Positions 1 to 11,990 of a DNA stretch of 64,000 nucleotides are shown here, one piece after another. How positions within the stretch are numbered: the first letter of the stretch is position 1; each line of letters opens with the position of its first letter. The position numbers and the translations under genes were made by a program. Source of the stretch: Ancistrus triradiatus (Eukaryota; Chordata; Actinopteri; Siluriformes; Loricariidae). The notes under the pieces are model-generated. The model was not told the origin of the DNA. It did no database searches and was given only the letters and a program-made list of their open reading frames with translations. The stretch is taken from positions 18,563 to 82,562 of the forward strand of contig JAJAGP010003162.1 of the NCBI GenBank assembly GCA_025084515.1. The letters run 5' to 3'.

Positions 1-600
1 CTAGAAAAATAGACATAAAAGACAGTAGTACATTCACTTCAGTCTGACTGACAATGTATCAAATATGTCTTTTCAGCACTTAATAAATAACACAAATGAA
101 TAAATGATTTGTCCTAAGCTATACAGCATTAATGTATTGAAAACTACTAAAGTATGTTTATCATTCAGAAAAGGAAACACAGATGGTCATACAGGCATGA
201 GCCCTGATTTACCATGCACTTTCCACAAACCTATATGATACAGCAAGCAACATATTATGTTCATATAAATATTGTTCAACTTCCAGCGTGATTGCCAATT
301 TCCACAGCAATACTCGTACATGCTCTAAAAAACAGGTCTATGAATGAATTTGTTATTAATAATCTTAAAGGTAATCTCACCATTTAAAATAGAGTAAAGC
401 CTAACATAAACAGCAACATATCTTTAAAATATTTAGCATCACTAAATACTAAATATTAAGAAGTAAATAGTGGTTTAAACAACATTGACAGAAACAAGAG
501 GCTCTGCTTCCCGTTCATCACATTACATATAAGCAAAGCCAACTAGTTAACTAGTTTAGTTAACAATATTAAACATGTATCATATATCCTTTCCCTCTTT
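1..600 (-). other. RP2 3' UTR or downstream flank
   Basis: AT-rich sequence after the RP2 stop codon. I found no AATAAA or ATTAAA in the minus-strand sense here, so the polyadenylation site is either non-canonical or past the left edge. No repeat recognised. Confidence 0.5.
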
Positions 601-684
601 TCACAACCCCATCTGCATATCAGCAAAGTTGAAAAAGTTGTCAACATCCTGTGAAGCGGAGCTTTTATTCTCGGAAACAAACAC
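601..684 (-). CDS. rp2: RP2 coding exon 5 and stop
   Basis: Last coding exon, 84 bp: after acceptor TTCATAG it encodes VFVSENKSSASQDVDNFFNF, then ADMQMGL and TGA at 603-601. The intron between exons 4 and 5 is only 81 bp, by far the shortest in either gene. Confidence 0.94.
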   Translation of the reverse strand: MFVSENKSSASQDVDNFFNFADMQMGL

Positions 685-3600
685 CTATGAAAAAGAGAGG
701 TGTTAGATAAAGAGTTTAGCTTAATGGTACATGGCTTTAAGCACAATAATTCATTCTGTAGTTACCTTTGTGCCACTGAAGATTTCATTAGCGATGTCTC
801 TACACGCCTCCACCACATTTTCTCCACTCAGTTCAAGAGCTACTACAGGACCTGCGCGCACACACACAAAATCTTCGTCAAGAAAAACAGAGGAAAGACA
901 ACAAAAAAAGGTTGAATATGACCAATAATGGTGTTTTTAAAGTGCCTCACCAATCAAATTCTCTTTTGTTTATTTCATATGCATTGCCTTGAGCTGCCTG
1001 ACCTCTTCATTCAATTACATAAAACACTAAGCTTACAATGTTTATTTGAAAAAAAAACTCTTAATGTGTCCTGTATCTTTATCCGTACTAACTCCACACT
1101 TTGTTCTTTCATAGTGCCAAGCATGGGCATCACAGACCCAGTCCCCTACACTCTAGAAACTCAAACTCTGAAGTTGGAAGTCCCTGGTGAGGTGGAACTC
1201 TGCAAAAGACGAGACAAACGTACTGGAACTCAACCCTGGGATGGAATCATACCCATGAGGAATCATTAACCTAAACACAGACAGACATGAACTGAGTGCG
1301 ATCCAGCTGACACACCTCAGCTTGTCAGTGGTGGCATATAATACAAGGAGACTCAGTGCTCTACTAACTGAGCTGCCCTTGTTCGTATGCCGCATCTGGC
1401 AAGGTAAGGCTTGTGGAACTGTGCATTAATTCTGCAAGGCTCCACTTTAGGGCAAAGGAGTTCCCAGTTCATGTCTGTGTCTAGGTTACTAACGTCCTGC
1501 CTGGGGCAGAGTTCCAGTACCACCTGTCGTGCCTTACCACAGGCTTCCATCTTCCCATTTCCAGAGTTCCTCCAAGTCCAGGGGCCTGGATCTCTGGTAG
1601 CACAGGTAGGTCAGGAATGCTACCACATGATATATGGACTGCCGGCCATTTCTGTTAACGTGAGAATATGTCTTCTAAGGTAAAGAAAAATAATTTCTGT
1701 AAATTGCCCTGAAGTAATATATACTCACAGATCACTTTATTACGTACTAATGGTCAGGACCTCCACAGGACCAGCAAAGATCAGGTACTATTTGGCTGGT
1801 GGATCATACTCAGCACTGCACTGACACCGACGTGGTGGTGGCATCTCAGTGTGTGTGGTGCTGGTATGAACAGATCAGACACAGCAGTGCTGCTGGAGTT
1901 TTTAAAATGTATGTAAATAAACAGAAGGACTAAAGTCTGCAATTCCTACAAAGTCCTTCTATATGGTTAGTGGAACTAAGATAATGGACAATGAGTCTAG
2001 AAACAAAGTTGTACCTAATATTTAATCGGTGAGTGTATAAATAAATATATGGGACTGTGGTAGCCTAGCGGGTAAGGTACTGGACTATGGATCAGAAAGT
2101 CCAGGGTTCAAATCCCACCCCTGCCAAGCTGCCACTGTTGGGTCCTTGAGCAAGGCCCTTAACCCACAATTGCTTGGATTGTAAAATTGTATCAATTGTA
2201 AGTCGCTCTGGATAAGGGCGTCTGCTAAATGCTGTAAATGTATAAATACAGTCAAATGTGCATTTACCATCATGAGAATGTACCTTTTTTCAAAAATGGC
2301 TTGAAATGTGGCAGCCTATTGGGATTATTTATGAGAATATTCCTATCTGCTTTCAATGTCAGCATAATATTGGCTTGTCTGTAAAATGTAACCCTCCGGA
2401 CTGTTATGTGTACATTGGGTGGGGTTTTGCCCCTCTACCACATTCCTCACATCCGCCATCAAGCATGTGCATTTGTGCATGTGCTCTGTGCATTTCTCCG
2501 TTCAGGTTACAGGAAAATCCTCTGCTGCTCACAGCATGATTTTTCCTAACACATTACCATGCAAATATCAATGGCATAAAATGTAAGTGGCTGCAGGAAA
2601 CGTCATTCCTGTTATTTAACACCTTATTTATTTAACATCAATTCAGCATCACTGGCTATTCGCGACAGGAAGTGTATCACTTCATGCCGACAGTGATCAA
2701 TTAATATTTGGATTGTGGGAGGAAACTGGAGTACCTGGAGAAAACCCATCTGAGGAAATGCAAACTCCTTACAGGAAGTCTAAGGTTAATGCATCAAACT
2801 TTAAAAGACATTAAAATAGTCAGCAGGATAAACAGCCAAAAAGTCATGACCACAGATGTAACAAGACAATGACCCAAACTGTTTAGCCATATATTGTACA
2901 ATATACAAGGTTCACATAACTAGTAAAAGTACAGTCATGGTTTATTTTATATTGTTGCTCTGTTTTGAAATGTTTTCCTCTCCTAAAACTTTTCCAAATG
3001 ACAGTTTTTGCTAATGTTGAGAATAGCAATAGCAAAAAAAACAGTTCTCAACAGTTGTTGACTAAAATTTAAAAAACAGATTTTATAAAAATAAAGCAGA
3101 TTTTTAATGTTAGACACTCCTACTTTGGGACACATTTAGTATTCGCCATGTGACTATGAGGGAGAGAGGTGCAGTCACATTTGCTCTAAATTGCAAGGGT
3201 GTAGCTCAAAGCTCTGGACTATGGACCAAAACTCCTCATGTTTCACTAGTGGCACAACATTTTTTTTTGGATATGGTTTCTTTGTTAAAAAATTTACTCA
3301 AGATAAATATACACCTCAGCTTACGTTTAGAAGAAATCAAAAATATATTTTAGAAAGCAACAAAAAGATTTGGCTTGGTTTTTAGCATGCATGTCATGGG
3401 TAAGGGTTTAGCACAAAAAACATCCTATAAATGAAGATTGAGCCGTGGCTGTACCATTTCAGTGAATGTCTTGTCTTTACATTTTGGTTATCTAAGATCT
3501 TAATACTGTCTTTCATTTAGTTTTGTTTTGCTTTGTTTTTTTACTCCGGGACCGAGATCGTACTCATTTGGGAGAATGTTCATTAAAAATGGGGAACAAC

Positions 3601-6600
3601 TGTTTCCATCAACGCAGAAGGCTTAAAAAGCTGTACTCAAAGTTCACCTAGAAGTCTTACCATGTGCTCAAACCTCAACTTCCTGTCTGTTTGATCAGTA
3701 AAGACTGTAACAATAATTACATTAAGTTCGTACTTGAGGTTTCAAGCACCGTGACGAAATTTAACAAAAGTATTTTAATCAGTGTAGTCAGGGATGAAAC
3801 AGCATGCAGGTTCTGAGCAGGCCTGATTGTAGTTATTCAAGGTCTGTAAACAAACCTACCTTTGGTGGTCCACTCGATGAGCTCCTCCGCATTGTTCTTG
3901 AACACTCTGTTCACATCTTCAGGGCGCATGGAGACCTCCTTGGTCTGAATAAGGTCAAAACCTTTGGCACTTGCCTGTAGTAACACAAAATATAGAAGCT
4001 TACATACTACATGTACAAATGGTACTGGTGTAGATTCATCTCTGCACAGTTTGTTAGATTATGGTACCCTATCTGAGTTATGCAGTGTATGGCAAAGTAT
4101 AAAAAAAAGAATCAACCAAACCCTAAAAGGATACAACACGAGTTAGATCAGCTCTGAGGAGCATCGGAAATGTGGGTGTTTACACAGAAATATAATACTG
4201 TACTTCAGTGTCCTCAGCTATTGCACTATATAGACAAAAGTTTGTTGACACCTAAACATTACATCCAAAACATGGGTATTGTGAGAGTTTGCCCCCATGT
4301 TTGCTAATACAATAGTCTTTGTTCTTCTAAAAGGGCTTTCCACTAGATTTTGGACCATGACTGTGAAGTTGGCTTCTGATGTCAGACAATAAGCCCTGGC
4401 TCACTTTTGGAATTCCAGTGCATTTTCAAAGCGTCTGATGGAGTTATAGTCAAGGTTCTGTGCAAGCCAGCCAAGCTCTCAATCAAAGTTGGCAAACCAA
4501 TTTTCTATGGACTTTGTCTAAGGACAGCAGGGTAGAGAGTTGTTGAACTGATTGCTGGAAGTGCCATTTTGAGAATCACTGCAGTATTCAGAAGAGCCCA
4601 TTCTACTGCCACTCTATGGAGAATCCAAAAACGTATGCTTTATATTACGAATGTGTTACAAGTGAGAGTTGCTAAAATGCCAGAGCTCAGTAATTAGAAG
4701 GGGTGTCCAGAAACTTTTGTCTACATATAATCTATATAAACAGCGCTCCATTCATTTCAATGAAATGACTAACAGACTAATTAAATGGCATCTTAGATTA
4801 ATTACAGGGAAATGTCCCAGTTCTGTGGCTATTTTAGCCATTGTACACATTACTTAAACAGAGGAAGCATGTACAAACCCCATTATTATTATTATTATAT
4901 TTGTAAAAACAGAAGCCTTAATTCCTTTGCTTCCTAAGAGGAAATCCCCATCTGGTTTCTCTATATTCAAACTCCACCTATTTTTGATTACATCAGTGTA
5001 ACACTGTGGTGCAGGGGGCTTTCTGATTGGTCCTTCCACCTGCCTGTTAACTGTGGATTAGGCAAGACTACTCTTACAAGCAGGATTCTGTACGGTCTCG
5101 CAGGGGTTTCTTCCACTGCTAATTGCCACAATATAAACTGAACAATTATTGCCTTGCTCCTGTCGTGAATAGCCTTTGGCGCTTAAGCAGTGTAACTAAC
5201 AAAAATCTGATTACCCTACTTTTCTACCCTCTGTCAATATGCATAATAGCTAATCTGCACTAAAGCGTAACAGCTAAGGCTCACAGTTTAGCTTCAGCTT
5301 TAATGTTTGACGATTAAGGCTGTGTCAGATTATTACAAATCAGCCCACAGGAATCCACTTCTGCTTTTTGAAATAGCTCTCTAGGTGTGGCAAGTGAAGG
5401 AACTGATTTCATTTCTCACCAAGACGGGTCAGTGCTGCTTACTGCAAGTTATATTTAATAGCAAGACATTTCGTCAGCGCTATGATATATCTGAGCGGCT
5501 TCTGGTCAACAAAAAAAGGACAGGGGGAAGTTCCACATGATCCACTGAGGAAGAAGGAACTTGTGACCACAGTACATGTTCACACAGTCAGAACAATGTG
5601 AACATTATAGCTATGAAAAATGTGTAACATTATTTATTTAAAAATATACAAATTCAATCGATCGCTTAGGTTTCCCACATTCTCCAGCATTACCCTGCTT
5701 ATTTCATCGAGAAAGAGACAACTAGATCCCTCAGAGTATTATCCTTTCATGAAATGTGGGTCACTGAAGTATCAAGTTTGAGTTCTTAATCAATCCAGGA
5801 TAATGGTTAATTAACACATTATTAAACCAAAAAAACAGCTTCAGGTTGTAAAGAGCCAGTGTCACAGCAGTCAGTAATGAATTATTCAGTGAACTCTCTC
5901 TCACCTCATCGATGAGTTTCCGAGCGTTGGCTGTGGTGTAATCTCCAGCGAAGAACACAAACAGACAGGACTCGTCACTGTCTTTCCGCCTGCCTCCTTT
6001 GGTCAGGGGCACAATGCTGCGGTTCCGATCAGCGGAGATACGTACGCTTTTGAACTCTGACTCAGAGTCAGGAAGAGGCACAGAGTCCAACAGCACAGTC
6101 TCCTCTGGCAACAGACTCCAATTGGTTTCTCCTGAAACTGGGGTAAAGTCATGGATATTGCTCCAGTTGTTGTTGAAAATGCTCAGACCGGCATCCTTGA
6201 AGTGGAAGGCCAGGTCGGGGTAATAGTACTGGAAGCAGCCGAACTTCATGCCGGTTGAAGACTCGATAATGGGCTGAGTGGCACAGCACAAAAAGATGTC
6301 CATTTTCTTGCAGTCTCTTGTGCGGAACTGCTGGCAGGCCACCACGCACTTGACGTCTTTGCAATCGCGAAAGAAGACGCTGCCTTTGACAGGGCCGAGC
6401 ACTATGCGACAGTTTACACAGTCGTCGATGGTGACCGTAGCTGAGTGGTCCAACACAAAGATGTTGCAGTTCTCACATTCTTGAATAACAAACTGCTGCC
6501 CATTTATCGTTCCTGGCAGCCGGCCCACCGTGGCATCCTTTACTCCAGTCAGCATGAAGTCTTTGGGATCAACCTGCATAACAAGATTTATTCATTACTA

Positions 6601-9600
6601 TATGTGGAATGGTGCATCTTGACACGATGCAAAAATTGGACGATGTGCATCATCGAGATTATCTACTGCAACTGGATTTTTTTCTGACGTCAGAGGGCAC
6701 AATCATAACTCATGCTCACGGGTTCATTTCCCATTCTCAGTGAGACTTTCACTTGGTTATTTAAGATATGGTGAAGCTACAAAAAACAAAACATCATTTT
6801 GTTTACACTTTTAAACCTCTGTTTCTAGTCATTTTTCAGTTGCTAGAGACTAAAAACCTTTGTTTAAAGCCTTATACAAGAAAATCTGAATTGTTTTGCA
6901 GGATTTACGCTTCAGAAATAAAAAAGGAATGTCTTTTACAGAACGTAAAATGAATCGAAGAATTATTGGATTTGAATCAAATCTAATTGTGAGCGTTACA
7001 CACCTATTTATTACTGTTGCAATGTTGGCTTGTTCACCCATTCACTAATCTACCGCTTAACTGAAACCGAAAGCCTAATTTGTCCTTTGGCTCAGCAGCC
7101 ATGTACGACTGTGAACATGCAGTTATGTGTTCTGATAAAACACATATAAAGACAGATAAAACAAAACATTTCTGTTGTTAATGGTGTCACCACAAACCAA
7201 ATTTTACCAGTGGACTGAACCCTGAGGTAAACCTTGATTTTCAAACTGTCTCCTGTCCTGCACAAACTCAGTGTTAAAACAGCAAATCTAAATGGTGGCT
7301 TTTGCGCAGTAATGCATTTTTCCTGGTTTATTGATACATTCAATATTCATTGCCTTTCAACATTCAGATTTAATGCGTTTCAACATTCAAATGTTGAATT
7401 AATTTTTGTTATATACATTTACAGCATTTAGCAGACGCCCTTATCCAGAGCAACTTACAATTGGTACAGTCTTACAATCCAAGCAATTGTGGGTTAAGGG
7501 TCTTGCTCAAGGAGCCAACAGTGACAGCTTGGCAGAGGTGGGATTTGAACCCTGGACCTTCTTGTCCATAGTCCAGTACCTTACCTGCTAGGCCACCATA
7601 GTCCCATAGTATATTGTAATATATTTGTCATATATATGTGTTAATATATGTTGAAACTAATATAACAAGTTTGGAAAAGTGATCAGCCCCCTGATTTAAC
7701 CATTTTAATACTTCTGTCATAATTGCAGCTGTCTATATACAGTAGATATGCCTCTACCAGCTTTATAGCTCTACATCTGGGGAACATTTGTCTATTCTAT
7801 TAGAACAGATGAGGCAATTGTTAGAGATACGTCTGCTCTCTTCCAAGACCATACACAGGCTTCCATCAGATTTAGGTCAGGACTCTAACTTGGCCACTTG
7901 AGGACATTCGACTTCTTAACCTTAATCCACTGTGCTGTTTTGTTTGTTTTTTTTGGCAGTGTGTTAGGTTCGGCATCATGCTGAAAGGTGTAGCACTGAT
8001 TTTTCCCCTTCACTGCTGAACAATTGAATCCAAACTGTCCAATCCACAACATGTTATCACTGCCATATTCATCCACATTAGAAATGTTTAAGACAAACTT
8101 AAAATCAATTTATTTGCCATGGCATTTGCAACCTCTAATAGATTATGCATTGTACTGTTTGTTTTATTAGTGTTGTCCATTTTATTAATTTCTTTAATTA
8201 GTTACACTATAGTTATATATTAAACTTGTTTAGATCTTAACTTTTAATATTTCTTAATTTGATGTATTTTATTCTGCAGCAATTTGGTTGCCCCTTGACG
8301 TCTTTTAAATGTGTTATATTCTCTTGAGTAGTTATGTGTATTTTGGGTGGCGGCTGTGTTTGGTTTGCTCCAAACATAGTGCTTGGGTTTCCGTCCACAA
8401 ACTCAGTCTTAGTCTTATCTGACCATAAAATCTTTTGCCAAGTAAAAATGTAATTTCTGCAGAAAATGTCAAGACTGGTGGGCAGGATTGTGGCTGGTCT
8501 CACAGATACAGGATACCTGTCATTCTTTTTTCTATGACCCCAGACATGCAACTTAATTTGTGGAAAAGTGCTGCCACTGATTGAGAAAAAGAACCAAACA
8601 AATTCAGCCATACAGGTGCAAAATAGAGTCACAGTGTCTTGCTACAGGTGCAAGATACAGCTGTATGTCCCATCATTTGTCTCAGCAAAGCAGCTGTATC
8701 CATATGCACCTGGAAAGTGTCAAGCATTGAATACACTGAAGGCAGTACACTACAATGCCAAAAGGGCAGCTTGCACATAATGTTTTCACTGGAAAACTTG
8801 TATGCAGACACAAAAAAGGTATTCCATGTACACTTGTACAGTGGGGCAAAAAAGTATTTAGTCAGCCACTGATTGAGCAAGTTCTCGTACTTAGAAAGAT
8901 GAGAGGTCTGTAATTTTCATCATAGGTACACTTCAACTATGAGAGACCAAATGAGGAAAAAAATCCAGGAAATCACATTATATGATTTTTAAAGAATTTA
9001 ACTGCAAGTCATGGTGGAAAATAAGTATTTGGTCACCCACAAACAAGCAAGATTTCTGGCTCTCACAGACCTGTAACAACTTCTTTAAGAAGCTCTTCTG
9101 TCCTCCACTCATTACCTGTATTAATGGCACCTGTTTGACCTTGTTATCTGTATAAAGGAAAGCCTCAAACAGTCAGACTCCAAACTCAACCTTGTCCAAG
9201 ACCAAAGATCTGTTTAAGGACACCAGCAAGAAAATTGTACACCTGCACCAGGCTGGGAAGAGTGAATCTACAATAGGCAAGCAGGTTGGTGTGAATAAAT
9301 CAACTGTGGGAGCAATTATAAGAAAATGGAAGCCATACAAGACCACTGATAATCTCCCTCGATCTGGGGCCCCACGCAAGATCTAATCCCGTGGGATCAA
9401 AATGATCATGAGAACAGTGAGCAAAAATCCCAGAAACATGAATGACCTGCAGAGAGCTGGGACCAAAGTAACAAAGGTTACCATCAGTAACACACCTCTT
9501 TCCATCAGTGACAGCATTGAAGATGGAACGTGGCTGGGTCTTCCAGCATGATAATGATCCCAAACACACCGCTCAGGCAACAAAGGAGTGGCTCCGTAAA

Positions 9601-11674
9601 AAGCATTTCAAGGTCCTGGAGTGGCCTAGGCAGTCTCCAGACCTAACCCAATAGAACATTTGTGGAGGGAGTTCTTGTTGCCCAGCGACAGCCCCAAAAC
9701 ATCACTGCTCTAGAGGAGATCTGCATGGAGGAATGGGCCAAAATACTAACTACAGTGTATGCAAACCTGGTGAAGACTTACAGGAAACATTTGACCTCTG
9801 TCATTACCAACAAAGGTTATGTTATAAAGTATTGAGTTGAACTTTTGTTATTGACCAAATACTTATTTTCCACCATAATTTACAATTAAATTAAAAATCC
9901 TACAATGTGATTTCCTATATTAAATGTGGTCAAGAGACATATTTGAACCCCACTAAATGTGTTTTACACTTGGCTTTTCTTGCAGTCAAGTGAAATCTGA
10001 ACATAATCCGATCAAAAATACGTTAAGGTGTAAAAAGGCTCAGTGTGGATTTGTGGACTGACGATGCAATTCAATCAAGGTGTTGGTGGCACCATACACT
10101 TTCTTCTTGACGGATAGTTAAAACCCCTGAAAAGATTTTACACCCTTCTTCTACCGTGTGCTTTTCACAGCTCTATGTCTGCGCTCCATTTAAAATCCCT
10201 TTTCCAAACATGGTGGAATTATTTATGTTAGCACTACAGCCTCTTCTATTCTGAAGTACGCAGAATAAGAGGAGGCCAGTTGACCTAGTGTGATGATCTG
10301 GACATTGACTGGTTGTACCTGAGCAAGTGTATACCAGTAATTCTAAGGATGGATGGCATAGGGGTACAGTCGTTAGCATGCTCGCCTCTCAGCTCCAGTG
10401 TTCCCGGTTCGATCCCAACCTCAGACTTGGCCTGTGTGAAGTTTGTATGTCCTTCCTTGTCAAAGTGGGTGTTTTCCGTGTGCTCTGGTTCCTTCCACAG
10501 AGCTGTTAGGTTAATTTATAACGCTGAATTGGCCCGGTGTGAGTGTGTATGACTAGTTTTGACATAACCTTGTGCCTGTGAATAGCTATTGGTGCCTGAC
10601 TATGGACGAGAAAGTCCAGGGTTCAAATCCCATCTCTGCCACGGTTGGATTTGTGAGCAAGACCCTTAACACTTGAATGTGCCAGGTTTATGTCAGTCTG
10701 GACGAGGGCGTCTGCTAAATCAGTGGATCATGGGAGAGTGCAACAAAATGATGACACCAAGTAAAACACTATGTAGAATGGTGCATGTGGAAACACCCTA
10801 AAACACACCCCGTCTTTCTCTCGCACACACACACGTTTGTCTCACTATCCTGGTGGGGACTTTCCAATGACATAATGATTACTGTACCCAATTAAAACTA
10901 CACCTACACCAAACCTTAACCTCAGGAACCTAATGGAAAACTTGAAATTTGGTTTCTCAAAAGAATATTGGAGTTTCTATAAATAGGCAGTTTTTCCCGT
11001 AAGGATCAGCAAAATGTCTCCACAAGGTATTGTGGCACATAAACATGATACCACCCCCCATAACACACACAATGCACTTGCTAAAGTCTGAAGGTTAAAC
11101 TCGGCTAGCTGAAAACACTCAACATTTCAAAAGGCTAAGCTTTTTTTATAACTCGAGCTGTTTGCGGTAGGGGAAGTGTTGGTATGGCCGTCATAGCTGT
11201 ATTTCATGTGCTCCGTCTTACATGTAACACAAATACATTACAGGACCTAGGGTTGCCTTTAAGTCGATAATAAGATCTAGGATGTAAAAGCGCCAGGTTA
11301 ACGGGAGGCTGATCAAAACAGAGTGAAAGAGTTCCAGGTGGATCAGAGTTAAACTCCTGGAACAGGAGGGCTGGGTAAATATGAATGATGAAGCTGACCG
11401 TCAGATATTATATTCAGTGTTACTGATATTAGCCATATGTTTATAACATACGCATTACACAGTTAATAATCTAGCTAAGACTATTAAATAGAATCAAGAA
11501 TGTGTGTGTTTTTACCTTTTCTCGTTTGTCCCAGCTGTATTGTTTGGGTTCCTCCTGGTTACTGTTGTTGCTTTCGGCTGCGTTATTGCTCGAGCCGATC
11601 TTGTCCTCCGTGCGCTGAGTCTTATCCTTATCCGGAGATTTCCTCCTGGATTTCTTCGAGAAAAAGCACCCCAT
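601..11674 (-). CDS. rp2: RP2, ARL3 GTPase-activating protein (five coding exons, complete)
   Basis: Protein XRP2, 370 codons by joining 11674-11516, 6573-5905, 3974-3860, 851-766 and 684-601; every junction is GT-AG and keeps frame. The N-terminus begins MGCFFSKK: Gly2 is the myristoylation and Cys3 the palmitoylation site known for RP2, giving plasma-membrane and ciliary-base attachment. Residues about 54-250 form the TBCC-type beta-helix domain with repeated Cys/Asn/Asp turns. The arginine finger (human Arg118) is Arg137 here, in ACQQFR; the partner Gln115 is Gln134 and human Glu138 is Glu157. The C-terminal part (about 250-370) is the NDK-like domain, ending FADMQMGL. Known role of the family: stimulates GTP hydrolysis by ARL3, recycling carriers of prenylated and myristoylated cargo to cilia. 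Human RP2 is 350 residues; the extra length is in the Ser/Asn/Lys/Glu-rich linker after the lipidation site. No frameshift or missing key residue seen. Confidence 0.97.
766..851 (-). CDS. rp2: RP2 coding exon 4
   Basis: Exon of 86 bp between acceptor GCGCGCAG and donor GTAACT. With the G from exon 3 it encodes GPVVALELSGENVVEACRDI and ends NEIFSGTK, part of the NDK-like C-terminal domain. Confidence 0.94.
1725..1915. repeat. Teleost interspersed repeat (CAGCAGTGCTGCTGGAG type)
   Basis: In RP2 intron 3. Contains GATCAGACACAGCAGTGCTG and a GTGGTGGTG segment, which I recognise as a widely dispersed fish repeat. A diverged relative sits at 42655-43025. Its class is not certain to me. Confidence 0.55.
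2051..2248 (+). repeat. tRNA-derived SINE, family A, full length
   Basis: tRNA-like head with A-box-like TAGCCTAGCGGG and B-box GGGTTCAAATCC, then the family tail GGATAAGGGCGTCTGCTAAA. This is the best full-length reference copy in the window. Confidence 0.9.
2600..2810 (-). repeat. Family B SINE fragment, degenerate
   Basis: Contains GATTGTGGGAGGAAACTGGA and GAAAACCCATC, the reverse-oriented middle of the second tRNA-type SINE family. Ends poorly defined. Confidence 0.5.
3860..3974 (-). CDS. rp2: RP2 coding exon 3 (residues 277-315)
   Basis: Exon of 115 bp between acceptor CTACAG and donor GTAGGT. Encodes ASAKGFDLIQTKEVSMRPED and on to IEWTTK, ending with one base of a Gly codon. Length and phase equal human exon 3 as I know it. 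It is shorter than a simple ORF scan would detect because its frame runs into introns. Confidence 0.95.
4227..4729. mobile_element. Non-autonomous DNA transposon with TATATAGACAAAAG termini
   Basis: Left end TATATAGACAAAAGTTTG and right end AACTTTTGTCTACATATA form terminal inverted repeats about 28 bp long, each followed by GACACC/GGTGTC. It lies in RP2 intron 2 and has no coding capacity. I recognise it as a common teleost element but will not name the superfamily. Confidence 0.8.
4940..5090. repeat. Interspersed repeat, copy 1 of 2
   Basis: Shares CTTTCTGATTGGTCCTTC and flanking sequence with 28650-28770. No termini recognised. Confidence 0.55.
5100..5760. other. RP2 intron 2 sequence, nothing recognised
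   Basis: AT-rich intron next to the exon 2 donor. No repeat, ORF or structured element recognised. Confidence 0.4.
5905..6573 (-). CDS. rp2: RP2 coding exon 2 (residues 54-276), TBCC domain
   Basis: Large exon of 669 bp, starting VDPKD after the acceptor TATGCAG and ending KLIDE before the donor GTGAGA, phase 0. It encodes the whole beta-helix GAP domain, including ENCNIFVLDHSATVTIDDC and the catalytic Gln/Arg pair in ACQQFR. The large size of this exon matches human RP2 exon 2. Confidence 0.97.
7413..7607 (-). repeat. tRNA-derived SINE, family A
   Basis: Reverse copy in RP2 intron 1: begins TACATTTACAGCATTTAGCA and ends with the tRNA-like head GGACTATGG...GGCCTAGC read on the minus strand. 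Confidence 0.88.
7680..8640 (-). mobile_element. Degenerate Tc1/mariner-like relic
   Basis: On the minus strand about 8440-8310 reads WQKILWSDKTKTEFVDGN, resembling the catalytic-core NVLWSDESKFEL motif of Tc1 transposases. The rest is too decayed to translate. Boundaries are approximate. It lies in RP2 intron 1. Confidence 0.55.
8839..9920 (+). mobile_element. Tc1-like transposon, CAGTGGGGCAAAAAAG family, defective
   Basis: Left end CAGTGGGGCAAAAAAGTATT directly after a TA (8837-8838). An intact N-terminal transposase fragment (9192-9386) shows the paired-like helix-turn-helix GKQVGVNKSTVGAIIRKW and the GRPR-like SGAPRKI. The catalytic middle is deleted. A later fragment (about 9530-9660) reads FQHDNDPKHTAQATKEW, with frameshifts. 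The right terminal repeat is decayed. Same family as 13257-14336. Confidence 0.85.
10351..10586 (+). repeat. tRNA-derived SINE, family B
   Basis: tRNA-like head GTCGTTAGCATGCTCGCCTC with B-box GGTTCGATCCC, then TGTGTGAAGTTTGTATGTCC. Directly followed by a family A fragment. Confidence 0.75.
10587..10720 (+). repeat. tRNA-derived SINE, family A, 5'-truncated
   Basis: B-box GGGTTCAAATCC and tail GGACGAGGGCGTCTGCTAAA; internally shortened. Fused to the end of the family B copy at 10351-10586. Confidence 0.75.
10820..11065. repeat. Interspersed repeat, GGGGAC type, copy 1
   Basis: CACGTTTGTCTCACTATCCT and GACATAATGATTACTGTACC recur, diverged, at 15820-16100. Common in teleost introns; class unknown to me. 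Confidence 0.55.
11516..11674 (-). CDS. rp2: RP2 coding exon 1 (residues 1-53)
   Basis: Starts at the ATG at 11674-11672 and ends KREK before the donor GTAAAA (11515-11510), phase 0. It carries the lipidation signal MGCFFSKK and a polar linker, ending in the conserved KQYSWDKREK. The linker before VDPKD is 53 residues here versus 34 in human RP2 as I remember it. Confidence 0.96.
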
Positions 11675-11680
11675 GTTTTA

Positions 11681-11990
11681 TACGAGCGCCACTAACGCTA
11701 ACTACGTTGAAGACAAGCCCTCGATCGTAGCGAACCGGAGTTAACTGGTGCTAAAACGAGACTCGCGCTGAATCGACTCCCGAATGGTCGCTCTTACAAA
11801 TCACTAACGCTCTCACAGCGTGAGCGCTTCCCGTTTCCTTCCACTCAGAGGTAACCAATCATCACCTAGAGCTCCTACCAAAGGTAACCAATCATTACCT
11901 AACGCTTCAACCAATCGTCACCCATCGCTGGAACGAAAGAAAACCAATCACCCCCAACGCTTCTACCAAAGGTAGCCAATGAAGCTCACT
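11681..11990 (-). promoter_or_regulatory. RP2 promoter region with five CCAAT boxes
   Basis: CCAAT occurs on the plus strand at 11855-11859, 11888-11892, 11911-11915, 11944-11948 and 11976-11980, spaced 33, 23, 33 and 32 bp. The sequence between them is a degenerate tandem repeat built on AACGCTTCTACCAAAGGT. The array lies 181-306 bp upstream of the RP2 start codon. CCAAT is the NF-Y site and works in either orientation, so a role in RP2 transcription is plausible but inferred. No TATA box was recognised close to the start codon. Confidence 0.6.

Noticed and set aside
2051..2130. tRNA genes at the heads of the SINE copies
   Set aside because: They have A- and B-box-like motifs but cannot fold as full cloverleafs by eye and always continue into the SINE tail.
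5761..5904. C-terminal extension of RP2 exon 2 (RESSLNNS... onward)
   Set aside because: This is intron read-through past a clear GTGAGA donor; homology resumes in exon 3 at ASAKGF.
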